From Actinomycetota bacterium (GTDB taxonomy: Bacteria > Actinomycetota > CADDZG01 > JAHWKV01): a DNA stretch of 34,359 nucleotides. Below are positions 7,524 through 14,805 of the stretch, piece by piece. The stretch's first letter is position 1. Each line of letters starts with the position of its first letter. Where the stretch lies: contig DASTUJ010000098.1 of NCBI GenBank assembly GCA_035759705.1, positions 1 to 34,359 on the forward strand, in the 5' to 3' direction. The position numbers were made by a program, and so were the translations under genes. Under the pieces are notes generated by a model. The model searched no databases. It had not been told where the DNA came from and was given only the letters and a program-made list of their open reading frames with translations.

Positions 7524-7856
7524 CTAAGGTCGTACGCTGATTTCTTCGATCCTGGTGCGAATGAGCTGGCTGATCTCCTCAGAGCTCATCCGTTGATCCT
7601 TCGGACGGTTGATCGCCTCCTGGGTGACCTCGGCGATGATCTGGTTGATCTCTACGAGCCTCCTGGCGTCTTCGCTGGCCCCCTCGGGCAGCTCAATCTC
7701 CGGAATGGCGGTCGATGCTTTTGCCGAGGTTTCGGTCGAACCGGCTGAGGCTGCTGCTTTTGGCGAGTCCGAATCGTCGGCCCCGTCTCCGCAGCCGGCC
7801 AAAGCGGCCATGAGAACTACTGCAATGAGAAACGTGCGGTGGAATCTGGTCGTCAT
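7524..7856 (-). CDS. Small lipoprotein, unknown function
   Basis: A 110-residue protein with a lipoprotein signal: positive start (TTRFHR), hydrophobic core FLIAVVLMAALAG and lipobox LAGC, with Cys22 as the lipidated residue. A disordered Ser/Ala/Thr/Asp linker (about 24-50) leads to a short helical domain (about 58-105; EDARRLVEINQIIAEVTQEA, then MSSEEISQLIRTRIEEI). It would sit on the outer face of the membrane. AAGGGGT lies 5 bases before the ATG at 7856. No family recognised. It is divergent from the ferredoxin gene. Confidence 0.8.
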   Translation of the reverse strand: MTTRFHRTFLIAVVLMAALAGCGDGADDSDSPKAAASAGSTETSAKASTAIPEIELPEGASEDARRLVEINQIIAEVTQEAINRPKDQRMSSEEISQLIRTRIEEISVRP

Positions 7857-7934
7857 CTGTTACCCCTTGGCTATTGCTGTTTCGTGCTGGTCGGGCACTA
7901 CAACCACTTTGGGCGCCCGCCGCCGGGGGACCTA

Positions 7935-7972
7935 GTGCCATACGGCCCCCTACCGGGGGTGCCACTTGGCAC
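7935..7972. repeat. Imperfect nested hairpin in the lipoprotein/ferredoxin divergent region
   Basis: GTGCCA (7935-7940) pairs with TGGCAC (7967-7972), and inside it CCCCC (7946-7950) pairs with GGGGG (7955-7959) across a four-base TACC loop. It lies upstream of both divergent genes and lacks a T-run, so it is not an ordinary terminator. It could be a leader structure of the lipoprotein mRNA. The 275-base gap 7857-8131 also holds the ferredoxin promoter and leader listed separately. Confidence 0.45.
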
Positions 7973-8018
7973 CCTCTTCCTGGCTTTTTCTCGAAGTTTT
8001 TCGATTGTTGCGCAGGGC

Positions 8019-8048
8019 TTGACAGGCTTGTAACTACAGGTGTGTAAT
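8019..8048 (+). promoter_or_regulatory. Strong sigma-70-type promoter of the ferredoxin gene
   Basis: A perfect -35 TTGACA (8019-8024) and a -10 TGTAAT (8043-8048, five of six consensus bases) with 18-base spacing. Transcription would begin near 8055, only a few bases before the leader hairpin. A small inverted repeat, TCGAA-GTTT-TTCGA (7991-8004), lies just upstream of the -35 and may bind a regulator. Confidence 0.75.
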
Positions 8049-8059
8049 TAGAGCCCTAT

Positions 8060-8134
8060 CCCCAAGATGCGGTGTTGACCTCCTGTCGGGACCACCACAT
8101 CTTGGGGAGCCAACTTCGAAACGGAGCCAAGATG
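8060..8134 (+). promoter_or_regulatory. Ferredoxin mRNA leader with two mutually exclusive stems
   Basis: CCCCAAGATG (8060-8069) and CATCTTGGGG (8098-8107) form a perfect 10-base stem, extended inside by GGTG/CACC after one mismatch. The same right arm (CATCTTGG, 8098-8105) is also perfectly complementary to CCAAGATG at 8127-8134, which contains the ferredoxin start codon directly after the CGGAG ribosome site. Pairing there would hide the start; pairing with the 5' arm would leave it free. GGAGCCAA also occurs twice, at 8106-8113 and 8123-8130. The pairings are read directly from the bases; a switch function is inference. It matches no riboswitch class I know. Confidence 0.6.
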
Positions 8135-8440
8135 CTAAAGGTCACTGTGATCGACCAGGGCACGGGCGCGAAGGCACAGTTCGAGGCGTGCGGCGACGAG
8201 CCCCTCTTGGACCAGCTGGAGCGAGAAGCCCCCTTTGCCTTCCCCAACCTGTGCTGGATGGGGGCCTGCGGCACCTGCGCCCTTCGGGTCACCTCGGGGA
8301 TCGAGCACCTCGAGACCGACGGCTTCGGAGTCGGCGCCACCGTCCAGGTGGACCCGGGCTGGGTCCTCCCCTGCGCCACCGGCGCGTGCCAGAAGGCTAT
8401 TGACGACGACAAGCCCCACCACGTCCTCGTAGAGGTGTAG
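8132..8440 (+). CDS. [2Fe-2S] ferredoxin
   Basis: A 102-residue soluble electron carrier of the plant-type ferredoxin fold. The cluster ligands are the CxxxxCxxC run in NLCWMGACGTCALRV (about residues 41-49) and a fourth cysteine in LPCATGAC (about 81 or 86) some 30 residues later, the family spacing. No signal peptide or membrane segment, so cytoplasmic. The ATG at 8132 follows CGGAG closely. It has a near-consensus promoter and a structured leader, which suggests high and regulated expression. Its partner enzyme cannot be read from the sequence; the NarB-like reductase, the FAD oxidoreductases and ribonucleotide reductase in this window are candidates only by proximity. The gene behind it starts 57 bases later. 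Confidence 0.9.
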   Translation: MLKVTVIDQGTGAKAQFEACGDEPLLDQLEREAPFAFPNLCWMGACGTCALRVTSGIEHLETDGFGVGATVQVDPGWVLPCATGACQKAIDDDKPHHVLVEV

Positions 8441-8497
8441 ACGGAGCGCTCAGTCCGGAGCCGCCTCCCGGGCCCCCTGACTCTCGCAGGGTGCTTC

Positions 8498-8989
8498 TTG
8501 ATCCTGGTCGGCGTCTGGCGGTGCATCCACTTCTTCACCTTTGAGATCCCGCCCTACTCTGAGCTTGCCTACAAGGAAGGCTTGTTCCATGTCACAGACC
8601 CGGATCTTGCGTCCGGGTGTCGCGGCGTCTGCTACGACGGCGTCATCATCGTCCTCGCCGGCGCCACCCGGGACGCCTACTACTTCTCAGAGAATGGCGG
8701 CGACGCCGAAGCCCTGGACGAAAAACTGAGCAACGATGTCGAACGGGTCGGCGTTCGGTACTTCCCGGTTCCATCCAGCGAACGGCAAGGAAGGATTCTG
8801 TACGACACCTACGAGGTTGTGGCCGACGGGGAGGTCATCGAGAGCTACGCCGACGTGGCCGACTCCTGGGACAACTCCAATCTCGTCTTCGGCGTGTTGT
8901 GGTTTCTGCTGACCTTTCCGGCCGGTCTGGCCTTGATCTTTCATAAGGCGATAGTTCGGCGAAAGACCGAACATTGGTATCAGAACTGA
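8498..8989 (+). CDS. Unknown membrane protein with two terminal hydrophobic segments
   Basis: About 163 residues from a TTG at 8498. A short hydrophobic start (ILVGVWRCIHFF) is followed by an extracytoplasmic-looking domain of about 110 residues, with two close cysteines (SGCRGVC) and many Asp/Glu/Tyr, then a good membrane segment FGVLWFLLTFPAGLALIFH and a basic end IVRRKTEHWYQN. That suggests an outside domain held by two helices. The start is uncertain: there is no ATG or GTG, and the frame continues upstream (LPGPLTLAGCF) in phase to the ferredoxin TAG at 8438-8440. The true N-terminus may be longer with an unusual start codon. AGGGTG lies before the TTG. G+C is slightly lower than in its neighbours. 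Not recognised. Confidence 0.6.
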   Translation: MILVGVWRCIHFFTFEIPPYSELAYKEGLFHVTDPDLASGCRGVCYDGVIIVLAGATRDAYYFSENGGDAEALDEKLSNDVERVGVRYFPVPSSERQGRILYDTYEVVADGEVIESYADVADSWDNSNLVFGVLWFLLTFPAGLALIFHKAIVRRKTEHWYQN

Positions 8990-9037
8990 CCGGGAACAAA
9001 TCTTTTACTCCGCCGTAACGGCCTCCTCATTGGGGCG

Positions 9038-9060
9038 TAACAACCGGCAAATAGGTTGTT
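9038..9060. promoter_or_regulatory. Inverted repeat upstream of the Rieske-narK genes
   Basis: AACAACC (9039-9045) and GGTTGTT (9054-9060) are perfect complements around the 8-base A/T-rich centre GGCAAATA. It lies about 48 bases before the Rieske start, where an operator is expected. TTTCGTGAAA (9081-9090) is a second small palindrome nearer the gene. It does not match FNR (TTGAT-N4-ATCAA), so the regulator is unknown. Confidence 0.45.
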
Positions 9061-9107
9061 TACATGACTCCAAACGTTCCTTTCGTGAAACGCGCCGGGC
9101 TGGCCGC

Positions 9108-9509
9108 ATGAGCGAGCTCACGACGACAACCTCAGCACCCCCCGGCTTTTTTGCCGTTGCCCGGATTGGGGATGTTCCTTCGGGATGGGTGCTGCGCACC
9201 TCGGCCGGCGGGCGCGACGTCGCCCTGTCGAACGTCGACGGCGAGTTCTACGCCCTCGACAACTCGTGCACCCACGCCGGCGGCCCGCTGGCGCCCAACC
9301 GGCTCAGCCCGGCCTGCACGCTCGAGTGCCCGTGGCACAACTCGATTTTCGATTCCCGCACCGGCGACGTGGTCTCCGGACCGGCGCTAAAGCCGGCCAA
9401 GACCTACCCGGTTGAGGTCCACGAGGGGACGGTTTACGTGTCGGTCGACCTCAAAAAGCCGGCTCCGGTGCCCGCCGGCCCCCCGCCGGTCGCATCCACC
9501 GGCGGATAA
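9108..9509 (+). CDS. Soluble Rieske [2Fe-2S] ferredoxin
   Basis: A 133-residue cytoplasmic protein. After about 13 polar residues comes a Rieske domain with both ligand boxes, CTHAGG (near 58-63) and CPWHNSIFD (near 78-86), giving two Cys and two His for one [2Fe-2S] cluster. The CPWH box without the extra disulfide cysteines marks the low-potential dioxygenase-ferredoxin/NirD type and not the cytochrome bc type. The last 15 residues are a Pro-rich tail. The ATG at 9108 is chosen over an in-frame TTG at 9030, which would add a basic tail before the domain. The next gene is a NarK transporter 58 bases away on the same strand, so a role with nitrite reduction is plausible, but no nirB is present in the window. 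Confidence 0.88.
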   Translation: MSELTTTTSAPPGFFAVARIGDVPSGWVLRTSAGGRDVALSNVDGEFYALDNSCTHAGGPLAPNRLSPACTLECPWHNSIFDSRTGDVVSGPALKPAKTYPVEVHEGTVYVSVDLKKPAPVPAGPPPVASTGG

Positions 9510-9567
9510 CCCACTGCGCCACCGCCCCCGGCGGCCGGCCACAACTTTCGAACTCAGGAGGCTCAAT

Positions 9568-10959
9568 TTGGCGATGAAGAAGACCTGGATAGAGGACTGG
9601 GACCCCGAGGACCAGGTCTTTTGGGAGCAGAAGGGCCGCTTCGTCGCCCGCAGGAACCTGGTCTTCTCGATCTTCGCCGAGTTCCTGGGCTTTTCCATCT
9701 GGGTGCTGTGGAGCATCAGCGCCGCCCACCTGAACCGCGCCGGCTTCAACTTCACCACCAGCCAGCTGTACACGCTGGTCGCAGTGCCGGCGCTGGTCGG
9801 CGCCACCGTGCGCATCCCCTACACGCTGGCCGTCGCCAGGTTCGGGGGCCGGAACTGGACCGTGGCAAGCGCCCTGCTGCTCCTGCTTCCCATCTCGCTG
9901 CACGGCCTGATGGTCACCAACCCCTCCACCCCGTTCTGGCTGTTCCTGATCGGCGGCGCGGTGGCCGGGCTCGGCGGGGGCAACTTCGCCTCGAGCATGT
10001 CGAACATCTCGCACTTCTATCCCGACAGGAAGAAGGGCCTCGCCCTCGGGATCAACGCCGCCGGGGGCAACCTGGGGGTCGCGGTCTCGCAGGGCCTCAC
10101 GCCGCTGGTAATCGGATGGGGGTGGCTCGCGGTCGCCGGCGGGGCCCAGAACTCAAGCGCGCTGTTCCTGCAGAACGCCGGGCTGCTGTGGGTGCCCTTC
10201 ATCCTGGCATCGGCGCTCGGGGCGTGGCTCTTCATGGACAACCTGAGGGTCGCCAAAGCGTCGTTTCGTGAGCAGGTCGGAGTGATGAAACGCAAGAAGA
10301 CGTGGGCGATCACCCTGCTGTACGTGGCGACCTTCGGCTCGTTCGTCGGTTACTCCGCCGGGCTGCCGCTGCTGATGAAGACCGAGTTCCCCGGCGTGAA
10401 CCTGTCGCTCGCCTTCCTGGGGCCGCTGGTCGGCGCGCTGGCCCGGCCCTTGGGAGGCATGCTGGCCGACCGGATGGGCGGGGCCCGCCTCACCTTCCGC
10501 ACGCTGGTTGGAATGCTCCTGGCCACCTGCGGGCTGATCGTGTGCCTGTCGAACAAGACCAGCCCCGACGTCTTTCCGATCTTTCTCGGAATCAGCGTCC
10601 TGCTGTTCGCCTTCACCGGATTGGGCAACGGGGCCGCTTACCAGATGATCCCCACGACGCTCCGGGCGCTCCACCTGAAGAAGGCTCAGGGCGAGGGGCC
10701 GGCCGCCAAGGTGCTGGCGCTCAAGCAGGCGAAGATCGAGACCTCCGCAGCGGTCGGCTTCATCGGAGCGGTCGGCGCCTACGGCGGCTGGATGATCCCG
10801 CAGACCTTCGGCCTATCGATCTCCTTGACCGGGGCGCCCTTCCGGGCGCTCGAGCTGATCATGGGCCTGTATCTCGTCTGCCTCGCAGTCCTGTGGACCG
10901 GCTTCTTGCGTCCCGAGCGGGCACTGGCAAGCGGCCGCCTGGCGGAGGCGGAAGCCTAG
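9568..10959 (+). CDS. narK: NarK-family nitrate/nitrite transporter
   Basis: A 463-residue major facilitator with about 12 membrane segments. The N-terminus WDPEDQVFWEQKGR followed by ARRNLVFSI is typical of NarK. The nitrate signature lies around GLGGGNFASSMSNISHFYP (first half), followed by GLALGINAAGGNLGVAVSQ, and the matching second-half region is FTGLGNGAAYQMIP. These glycine-rich stretches line the nitrate/nitrite path in the family. AGGAGG at 9556-9561 is 6 bases before a TTG at 9568 and 12 before the ATG at 9574; I use the TTG, a two-residue difference. It probably shares a transcript with the Rieske gene. It would import nitrate, or exchange nitrate for nitrite, for the molybdoenzyme encoded about 8 kb downstream. 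Confidence 0.93.
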   Translation: MAMKKTWIEDWDPEDQVFWEQKGRFVARRNLVFSIFAEFLGFSIWVLWSISAAHLNRAGFNFTTSQLYTLVAVPALVGATVRIPYTLAVARFGGRNWTVASALLLLLPISLHGLMVTNPSTPFWLFLIGGAVAGLGGGNFASSMSNISHFYPDRKKGLALGINAAGGNLGVAVSQGLTPLVIGWGWLAVAGGAQNSSALFLQNAGLLWVPFILASALGAWLFMDNLRVAKASFREQVGVMKRKKTWAITLLYVATFGSFVGYSAGLPLLMKTEFPGVNLSLAFLGPLVGALARPLGGMLADRMGGARLTFRTLVGMLLATCGLIVCLSNKTSPDVFPIFLGISVLLFAFTGLGNGAAYQMIPTTLRALHLKKAQGEGPAAKVLALKQAKIETSAAVGFIGAVGAYGGWMIPQTFGLSISLTGAPFRALELIMGLYLVCLAVLWTGFLRPERALASGRLAEAEA

Positions 10960-10969
10960 AAAAAAGCTG

Positions 10970-11003
10970 GGTACTTACGGCCGGCGATCTGAGCCGGAGT
11001 ACC
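10970..11003. repeat. Hairpin after narK
   Basis: GGTACT (10970-10975) pairs with AGTACC (10998-11003), and CCGGC (10981-10985) pairs with GCCGG (10993-10997); a five-base bulge separates the stems on the left. It begins about 10 bases after the narK stop. There is no T-run, so it could be a 3' protective stem, an atypical terminator, or part of the leader of the peptidase gene at 11092. Confidence 0.45.
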
Positions 11004-11091
11004 TATGGCCCTAACGCCCCGGGCCGGATAGTTTCCGCTGTGGGGGACTCGCCTTTCCGCTGGGTGCCCTGCACCGCGAAAGGAGACCCCA

Positions 11092-13365
11092 ATGGCCAAG
11101 ACCCAGGCACCCTCAGAGATCGAAGCTGCCGGAAGCAAGTTCCAAACCGACGCCGTCCCCGATCCATTCGACGAACGGGACCTCGAGTACCGGGCCCGCC
11201 TCCAGCCCCTGCCGCCCTCGCTGGACTGCCGACCGGCGGACCGGGCGGTCATGAAGCAGAAGGGCAGCAGCTGCACCGGTCACGCCCTGGCTGCAGTCAT
11301 CAACTCGGTGTACTCGGCCCCCTGGAGGGACGACCCCCAGCTGGCGGGGAAGCCGCCCCGGGTCAGCCCCTACATGCTGTACCACCTCGCCCGGCGCTAC
11401 GACGAGTTCGACGGTGAGGAGGACATCGGCTCGTCCCTCCGGGGCGCCCTGAAGGGCTGGTTCTACCACGGGGTGGTCCGGGAGTCTAAGTGGCGGAGCC
11501 TCAAAAGCCACAACGCCGCCATGCTGGACGACGAGGACTTCCGCCGCCTGGCCGGCGAGCACCCACTGGGCGCGTTCTACCGGGTGAACGCTTTCCGGCT
11601 TGACGACATGCAGTCCGCCATCAACGAGCTGCAGGGCATCTGCTGCTCGGCCGCGGTCCACAGCGGCTGGAAGGAGCCTCAGCTCCTCAAGCAGGGCGAC
11701 CGAAAGCTGAACGTCATCCTGCGGCCCGGCCGCCTGGACAACCTGGGGGGCCACGCCTTCGCCATAGTCGGCTACAACGAGGTCGGGTTCCTCGTCCAGA
11801 ACTCCTGGGGAACCGAGTGGGGCGCCAAGGGCTTCGCAACCCTCCCCTACGACGACTGGCTCGACTCCGCATGGGACGCCTGGGTCGCCCGGCCCGGTGT
11901 TCCGAAAACCCCCTCCTACCGGGGCCGGACCAACGCGGTGACCACGACCGGCGAGGTCGGCACGGCGCCGGGGCCGGACCTTATTCGCCTGCAAAACCAC
12001 GTTGTCAACATCGGCAACAACGGCCGGCTGTCGGCCCGGGGCAAGTTCGCCAGCACCCCGGAGCAGGTCGACAAGATCTTCAACCACATGAAGGAGCGCC
12101 ACGACCAGTGGCGCAAGGATCGGCCGGCCGAACCGCTGCGGATCGTCTTCTACGCCCACGGGGGCCTCAACAGCGAGTCGACGGGCCTGAAGATCGCAAG
12201 CCAGCACCGGGGGTGGTGGCTGAACAACCACGTTTACCCGGTGTACTTCGCCTGGCAGAGCGGGGCGGTCGAAACCATGCTCAACCAGCTCACCGACCTG
12301 GCCGAAGGCTGGCTCCCGTTCGGGGTCCGGGGCTTCGACGCCCTGGAGGCGTTCGACGCGCTGGTGGAGAGGGGCGCCCGCCGCATCTTCCGGGGGACGT
12401 GGAACGAGATGAAGGAGAACGCCACGATGGCCTCGAGCGGCGAGAAGACCACGAACTACAGGTGGCCTCCCGGCCCGAAGGACTCGGACGCCATGACGCA
12501 GGCGCCGGCGGGAACCCTCACGGTCCACCGGCTGGCCAAGTACATCGGCGATCAAGCCGCCCCGTGCGAGGTGCACCTGGCCGGGCACAGTGCCGGGTCG
12601 ATCTTCCTGGCCGAGTTCCTTCAGCGGCTGGATGCGGCTAAGGTCCCGGTTGCCTCGGTCAACTTCCTGGCGCCGGCTCTTCGGGTCGACGAGTTCAAGA
12701 GGAAGGTGCTCCCGACCATCGGAAAGACGGTCGAACGCCTGACGGTGATCGGCCTGAACAAAGAGGCGGAGCTCGACGACGTCTGCGGCACCGAGAACCA
12801 CGACATCTACCACAAGTCCCTGCTTTACCTGGTCTCGCGTGCGCTTGAGGAGGGTGACGCCGAGGTGCCCCTGCTGGGCATGGAGAAGTTCATGGAAAAG
12901 CCGATCGGGGGCGGCAAGACACTCGAGGAAGCGATCGAGACGAAGGGAGGCGCTTGTATCTTCGCCCCGACGAACGCCGACGCCGCGGAGAACAGCCGGT
13001 CGAACGCCGGCACCCACAGCGGGATGGACGACGACTCGCCCACCATGACCTCCGTCATGTTGCGGGTGCTGAACGCCCAGGTCGCCACCGATGAGATGAA
13101 ATACCGGTCCTCGACGCCGGAGAAGCTGCCGTTGCAGCCGTCCGGCGCGGTGTCGGTGCCCGCAGCGCCGCGGGTCAAAAAGGGAGAGGTTCTGGAGGAG
13201 GCCCAGCCGGCAGCGGCTAACGTCGAGTCGGACGGAGGGGTTCAGGACGTCTCGGTCGCCCCGGCTGGAAAGTTGCAGACACCGAGCCCGGTGGAACTGA
13301 TGCTTGCGAACCTGGGGTGGAGCAGGGCATCGAAGATGGAGGAGAACCCGGCGGTGAAGACCTAA
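11092..13365 (+). CDS. Papain-fold cysteine peptidase fused to an alpha/beta hydrolase
   Basis: A 757-residue protein with two enzyme folds. Residues 35-270 are a C1 (papain) peptidase: nucleophile Cys61 in KQKGSSCTGHALAAV (the usual QGxCGSCWAF is altered), His221 in GGHAFAIVGYNE and Asn237 in QNSWGTEWGAKG. Residues 345-600 form an alpha/beta hydrolase with an oxyanion HGG at 356-358 (FYAHGGLNSES), nucleophile Ser500 in GHSAGS, and a possible His in ENHDIYHKS. From about 615 to 757 it is mostly low-complexity and acidic. There is no signal peptide or membrane segment, so it looks cytosolic or exported by a non-Sec route. GAAAGGAG precedes the ATG. It overlaps the end of the convergent gene by 4 bases. 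Substrate unknown; both active sites look intact. Confidence 0.85.
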   Translation: MAKTQAPSEIEAAGSKFQTDAVPDPFDERDLEYRARLQPLPPSLDCRPADRAVMKQKGSSCTGHALAAVINSVYSAPWRDDPQLAGKPPRVSPYMLYHLARRYDEFDGEEDIGSSLRGALKGWFYHGVVRESKWRSLKSHNAAMLDDEDFRRLAGEHPLGAFYRVNAFRLDDMQSAINELQGICCSAAVHSGWKEPQLLKQGDRKLNVILRPGRLDNLGGHAFAIVGYNEVGFLVQNSWGTEWGAKGFATLPYDDWLDSAWDAWVARPGVPKTPSYRGRTNAVTTTGEVGTAPGPDLIRLQNHVVNIGNNGRLSARGKFASTPEQVDKIFNHMKERHDQWRKDRPAEPLRIVFYAHGGLNSESTGLKIASQHRGWWLNNHVYPVYFAWQSGAVETMLNQLTDLAEGWLPFGVRGFDALEAFDALVERGARRIFRGTWNEMKENATMASSGEKTTNYRWPPGPKDSDAMTQAPAGTLTVHRLAKYIGDQAAPCEVHLAGHSAGSIFLAEFLQRLDAAKVPVASVNFLAPALRVDEFKRKVLPTIGKTVERLTVIGLNKEAELDDVCGTENHDIYHKSLLYLVSRALEEGDAEVPLLGMEKFMEKPIGGGKTLEEAIETKGGACIFAPTNADAAENSRSNAGTHSGMDDDSPTMTSVMLRVLNAQVATDEMKYRSSTPEKLPLQPSGAVSVPAAPRVKKGEVLEEAQPAAANVESDGGVQDVSVAPAGKLQTPSPVELMLANLGWSRASKMEENPAVKT

Positions 13366-13667
13366 CCGGCGGCGCTCTCGTTCGCCAGGGTGGTCAGCGC
13401 GGGGGCAAGCTCGGTTTGCGCCGGCACGGGGATGGCCCGGGAAACGGGGGCCTTCCAGAAACCGATGGCCAGGACGAAGCCGACCATCTGGAACATGAGG
13501 ATCCCGCCGAGGGAGGCGCCTTCGGCCCACGCTTCGATCGCCGTGGTCAGAGCCCAGAGCTCGGCCATGACAATGGTTGCAACCAGGACGATACGGCGGT
13601 CGAGGTGCGCCGCCTCGGCGCGGTAGGCGGCTTCGGGGGTGGTGTGGTCGTCTCTCGAATCGAACAT
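13362..13667 (-). CDS. Small two-helix membrane protein, unknown
   Basis: A 101-residue protein: a charged start (MFDSRDDHTTPEAAYRAEA), two hydrophobic segments (IVLVATIVMAELWALTTAIEA and GGILMFQMVGFVLAIGFW), and an Ala/Pro-rich soluble tail. It resembles small uncharacterised actinobacterial membrane proteins, but I do not recognise a family. The ATG at 13667 is the only good start. Its stop overlaps the end of the peptidase-hydrolase gene tail to tail. The gap 13668-13882 upstream (215 bases) shows short G/C hairpins and a GGTTTAACC palindrome but no promoter I would defend. Confidence 0.65.
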   Translation of the reverse strand: MFDSRDDHTTPEAAYRAEAAHLDRRIVLVATIVMAELWALTTAIEAWAEGASLGGILMFQMVGFVLAIGFWKAPVSRAIPVPAQTELAPALTTLANESAAG

Positions 13668-13882
13668 GTGACCACTATCCGGGGCGCAGGTTGCGGCGAG
13701 GTTTAACCAAGGTTTCGTTCCGGTAACGTTGTTGTTCCCCCGGTTTTTCGCGGGGATTACCCGATATTTGCCGGTGGTTGCTTTCCCTCAACCTTTCGGC
13801 GGCTCGCTTGGGGACCGGCATTGTGGGTATCGAACCAGGGTGATTTCCGAGCGGCGCCGATGCTTAGGAGCGGGGGACCCTG

Positions 13883-14425
13883 ATGGATACCGGTAAGGCG
13901 TTGGTGCAGGCGATGGAACGGATCGAGTCGTCGAGGGGGCTGGATCCGGTGGCCGATCTGATTCGGCTGGGCGTCGACGGCGCCCTGCCCAGGGGGCCGG
14001 TCCGGGACGCGCTGCGGGGCGACTGGCTCGGGCACTCCTTCCACCCGCTGCTCACCGATTTCGTCGAGGGCCCCTGGATGGCCGCCTCGTTCCTGGACCT
14101 GTTCGGCCCGGAGGGCTCGGCACGCCCGGCCCGGCGGCTCCTCGGTTTTGGCTTGCTGGTGGCGATCCCGGCCTACCTGACCGGCCTGCTGGAGTGGGCG
14201 GAGGAGGATCGGGTCGAGCAGCGGCGGGTGGGCCTGGTGCACCTGGCGAGCATCTCTTCGTCGATCGGGCTGTACACCGCCTCCTACCTGCGTCGCCGGG
14301 GCGGGGGCAGCGGGAGCCTCCTTGGAGTGGCGGCCGGCCTGATCGCATTCGCCGACGGTTACGTCGGCGGGCACATGTCCCACGTCCGCGGAGTGGCCGC
14401 CGGCGAGATCGGAACCGGGCAGTGA
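13883..14425 (+). CDS. DUF2231-like predicted membrane protein
   Basis: A 180-residue inner-membrane protein. The stretch GDWLGHSFHPLLTDFVEGPW (about 46-65) matches the histidine-bearing start of DUF2231 proteins, whose role is unknown although related proteins are suspected to bind heme or metal. Hydrophobic segments follow around LLGFGLLVAIPAYLTGLLEW, VHLASISSSIGLYTASYL and LLGVAAGLIAFADGYVGGH. Further His residues in HMSHVRG could be ligands. GGAG precedes the ATG at 13883. It is first of three tightly coupled genes and overlaps the next as GTGA. Confidence 0.7.
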   Translation: MDTGKALVQAMERIESSRGLDPVADLIRLGVDGALPRGPVRDALRGDWLGHSFHPLLTDFVEGPWMAASFLDLFGPEGSARPARRLLGFGLLVAIPAYLTGLLEWAEEDRVEQRRVGLVHLASISSSIGLYTASYLRRRGGGSGSLLGVAAGLIAFADGYVGGHMSHVRGVAAGEIGTGQ

Positions 14426-14805
14426 CCCCCTTCGCCCGCAAGGTCGCCTACGCCCTCGGGCTCAGCCGGGTGGTTATCGGCAGCGCTGCCGTCCTGGCGC
14501 CCGGGCGAGCGATGAACTTCTGGCTGGGGGTCGACCACGAGCCGAAGTCGGTGAAGGCCATGGGGATCGCGATCGGCGCCCGGGACCTGGCCCTCGGAAT
14601 CGGGTCGCTGGTCGCGCTCAGCCGGGACAGCGGCAGCGCGGTGTGGCTGCAGGTCGGCGTCCTTGCCGACACGGCTGACGCCCTGGCTACTGTCCGGGCA
14701 TTCTCGGCCGACCTCCGGAACCCGCGGGTGGCCGTTGCGGCATCGGGGGTCTGCGGCGCAGCGGTCGGTGCCTGGCTGGCGCAGCAGGCGAGCAGCTCGC
14801 GGTGA
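14422..14805 (+). CDS. Small membrane protein (DUF4267-like), unknown
   Basis: A 127-residue protein with about four short hydrophobic segments (YALGLSRVVIGSAAVLAP, AIGARDLALGIGSLVAL, WLQVGVLADTADALATV, VAVAASGVCGAAVGAWLA). The pattern resembles DUF4267 membrane proteins; this is a weak assignment. The start is GTG at 14422, overlapping the preceding TGA as GTGA, and its own TGA overlaps the next GTG in the same way. The three genes are therefore translationally coupled, and the two small membrane proteins may anchor or serve the FAD enzyme that follows. Confidence 0.65.
   Translation: MTPFARKVAYALGLSRVVIGSAAVLAPGRAMNFWLGVDHEPKSVKAMGIAIGARDLALGIGSLVALSRDSGSAVWLQVGVLADTADALATVRAFSADLRNPRVAVAASGVCGAAVGAWLAQQASSSR

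Noticed and set aside
7991-8004. LexA (SOS) box TCGAA-GTTT-TTCGA
   Set aside because: The actinobacterial SOS box is TCGAAC-N4-GTTCGA; this repeat lacks the C and G flanking the centre.
11113-13530. 805-residue open frame antisense to the peptidase-hydrolase gene
   Set aside because: A G+C-driven shadow: Arg/Pro/Val-rich, no motif, no ribosome site, and it covers the end of another gene as well.
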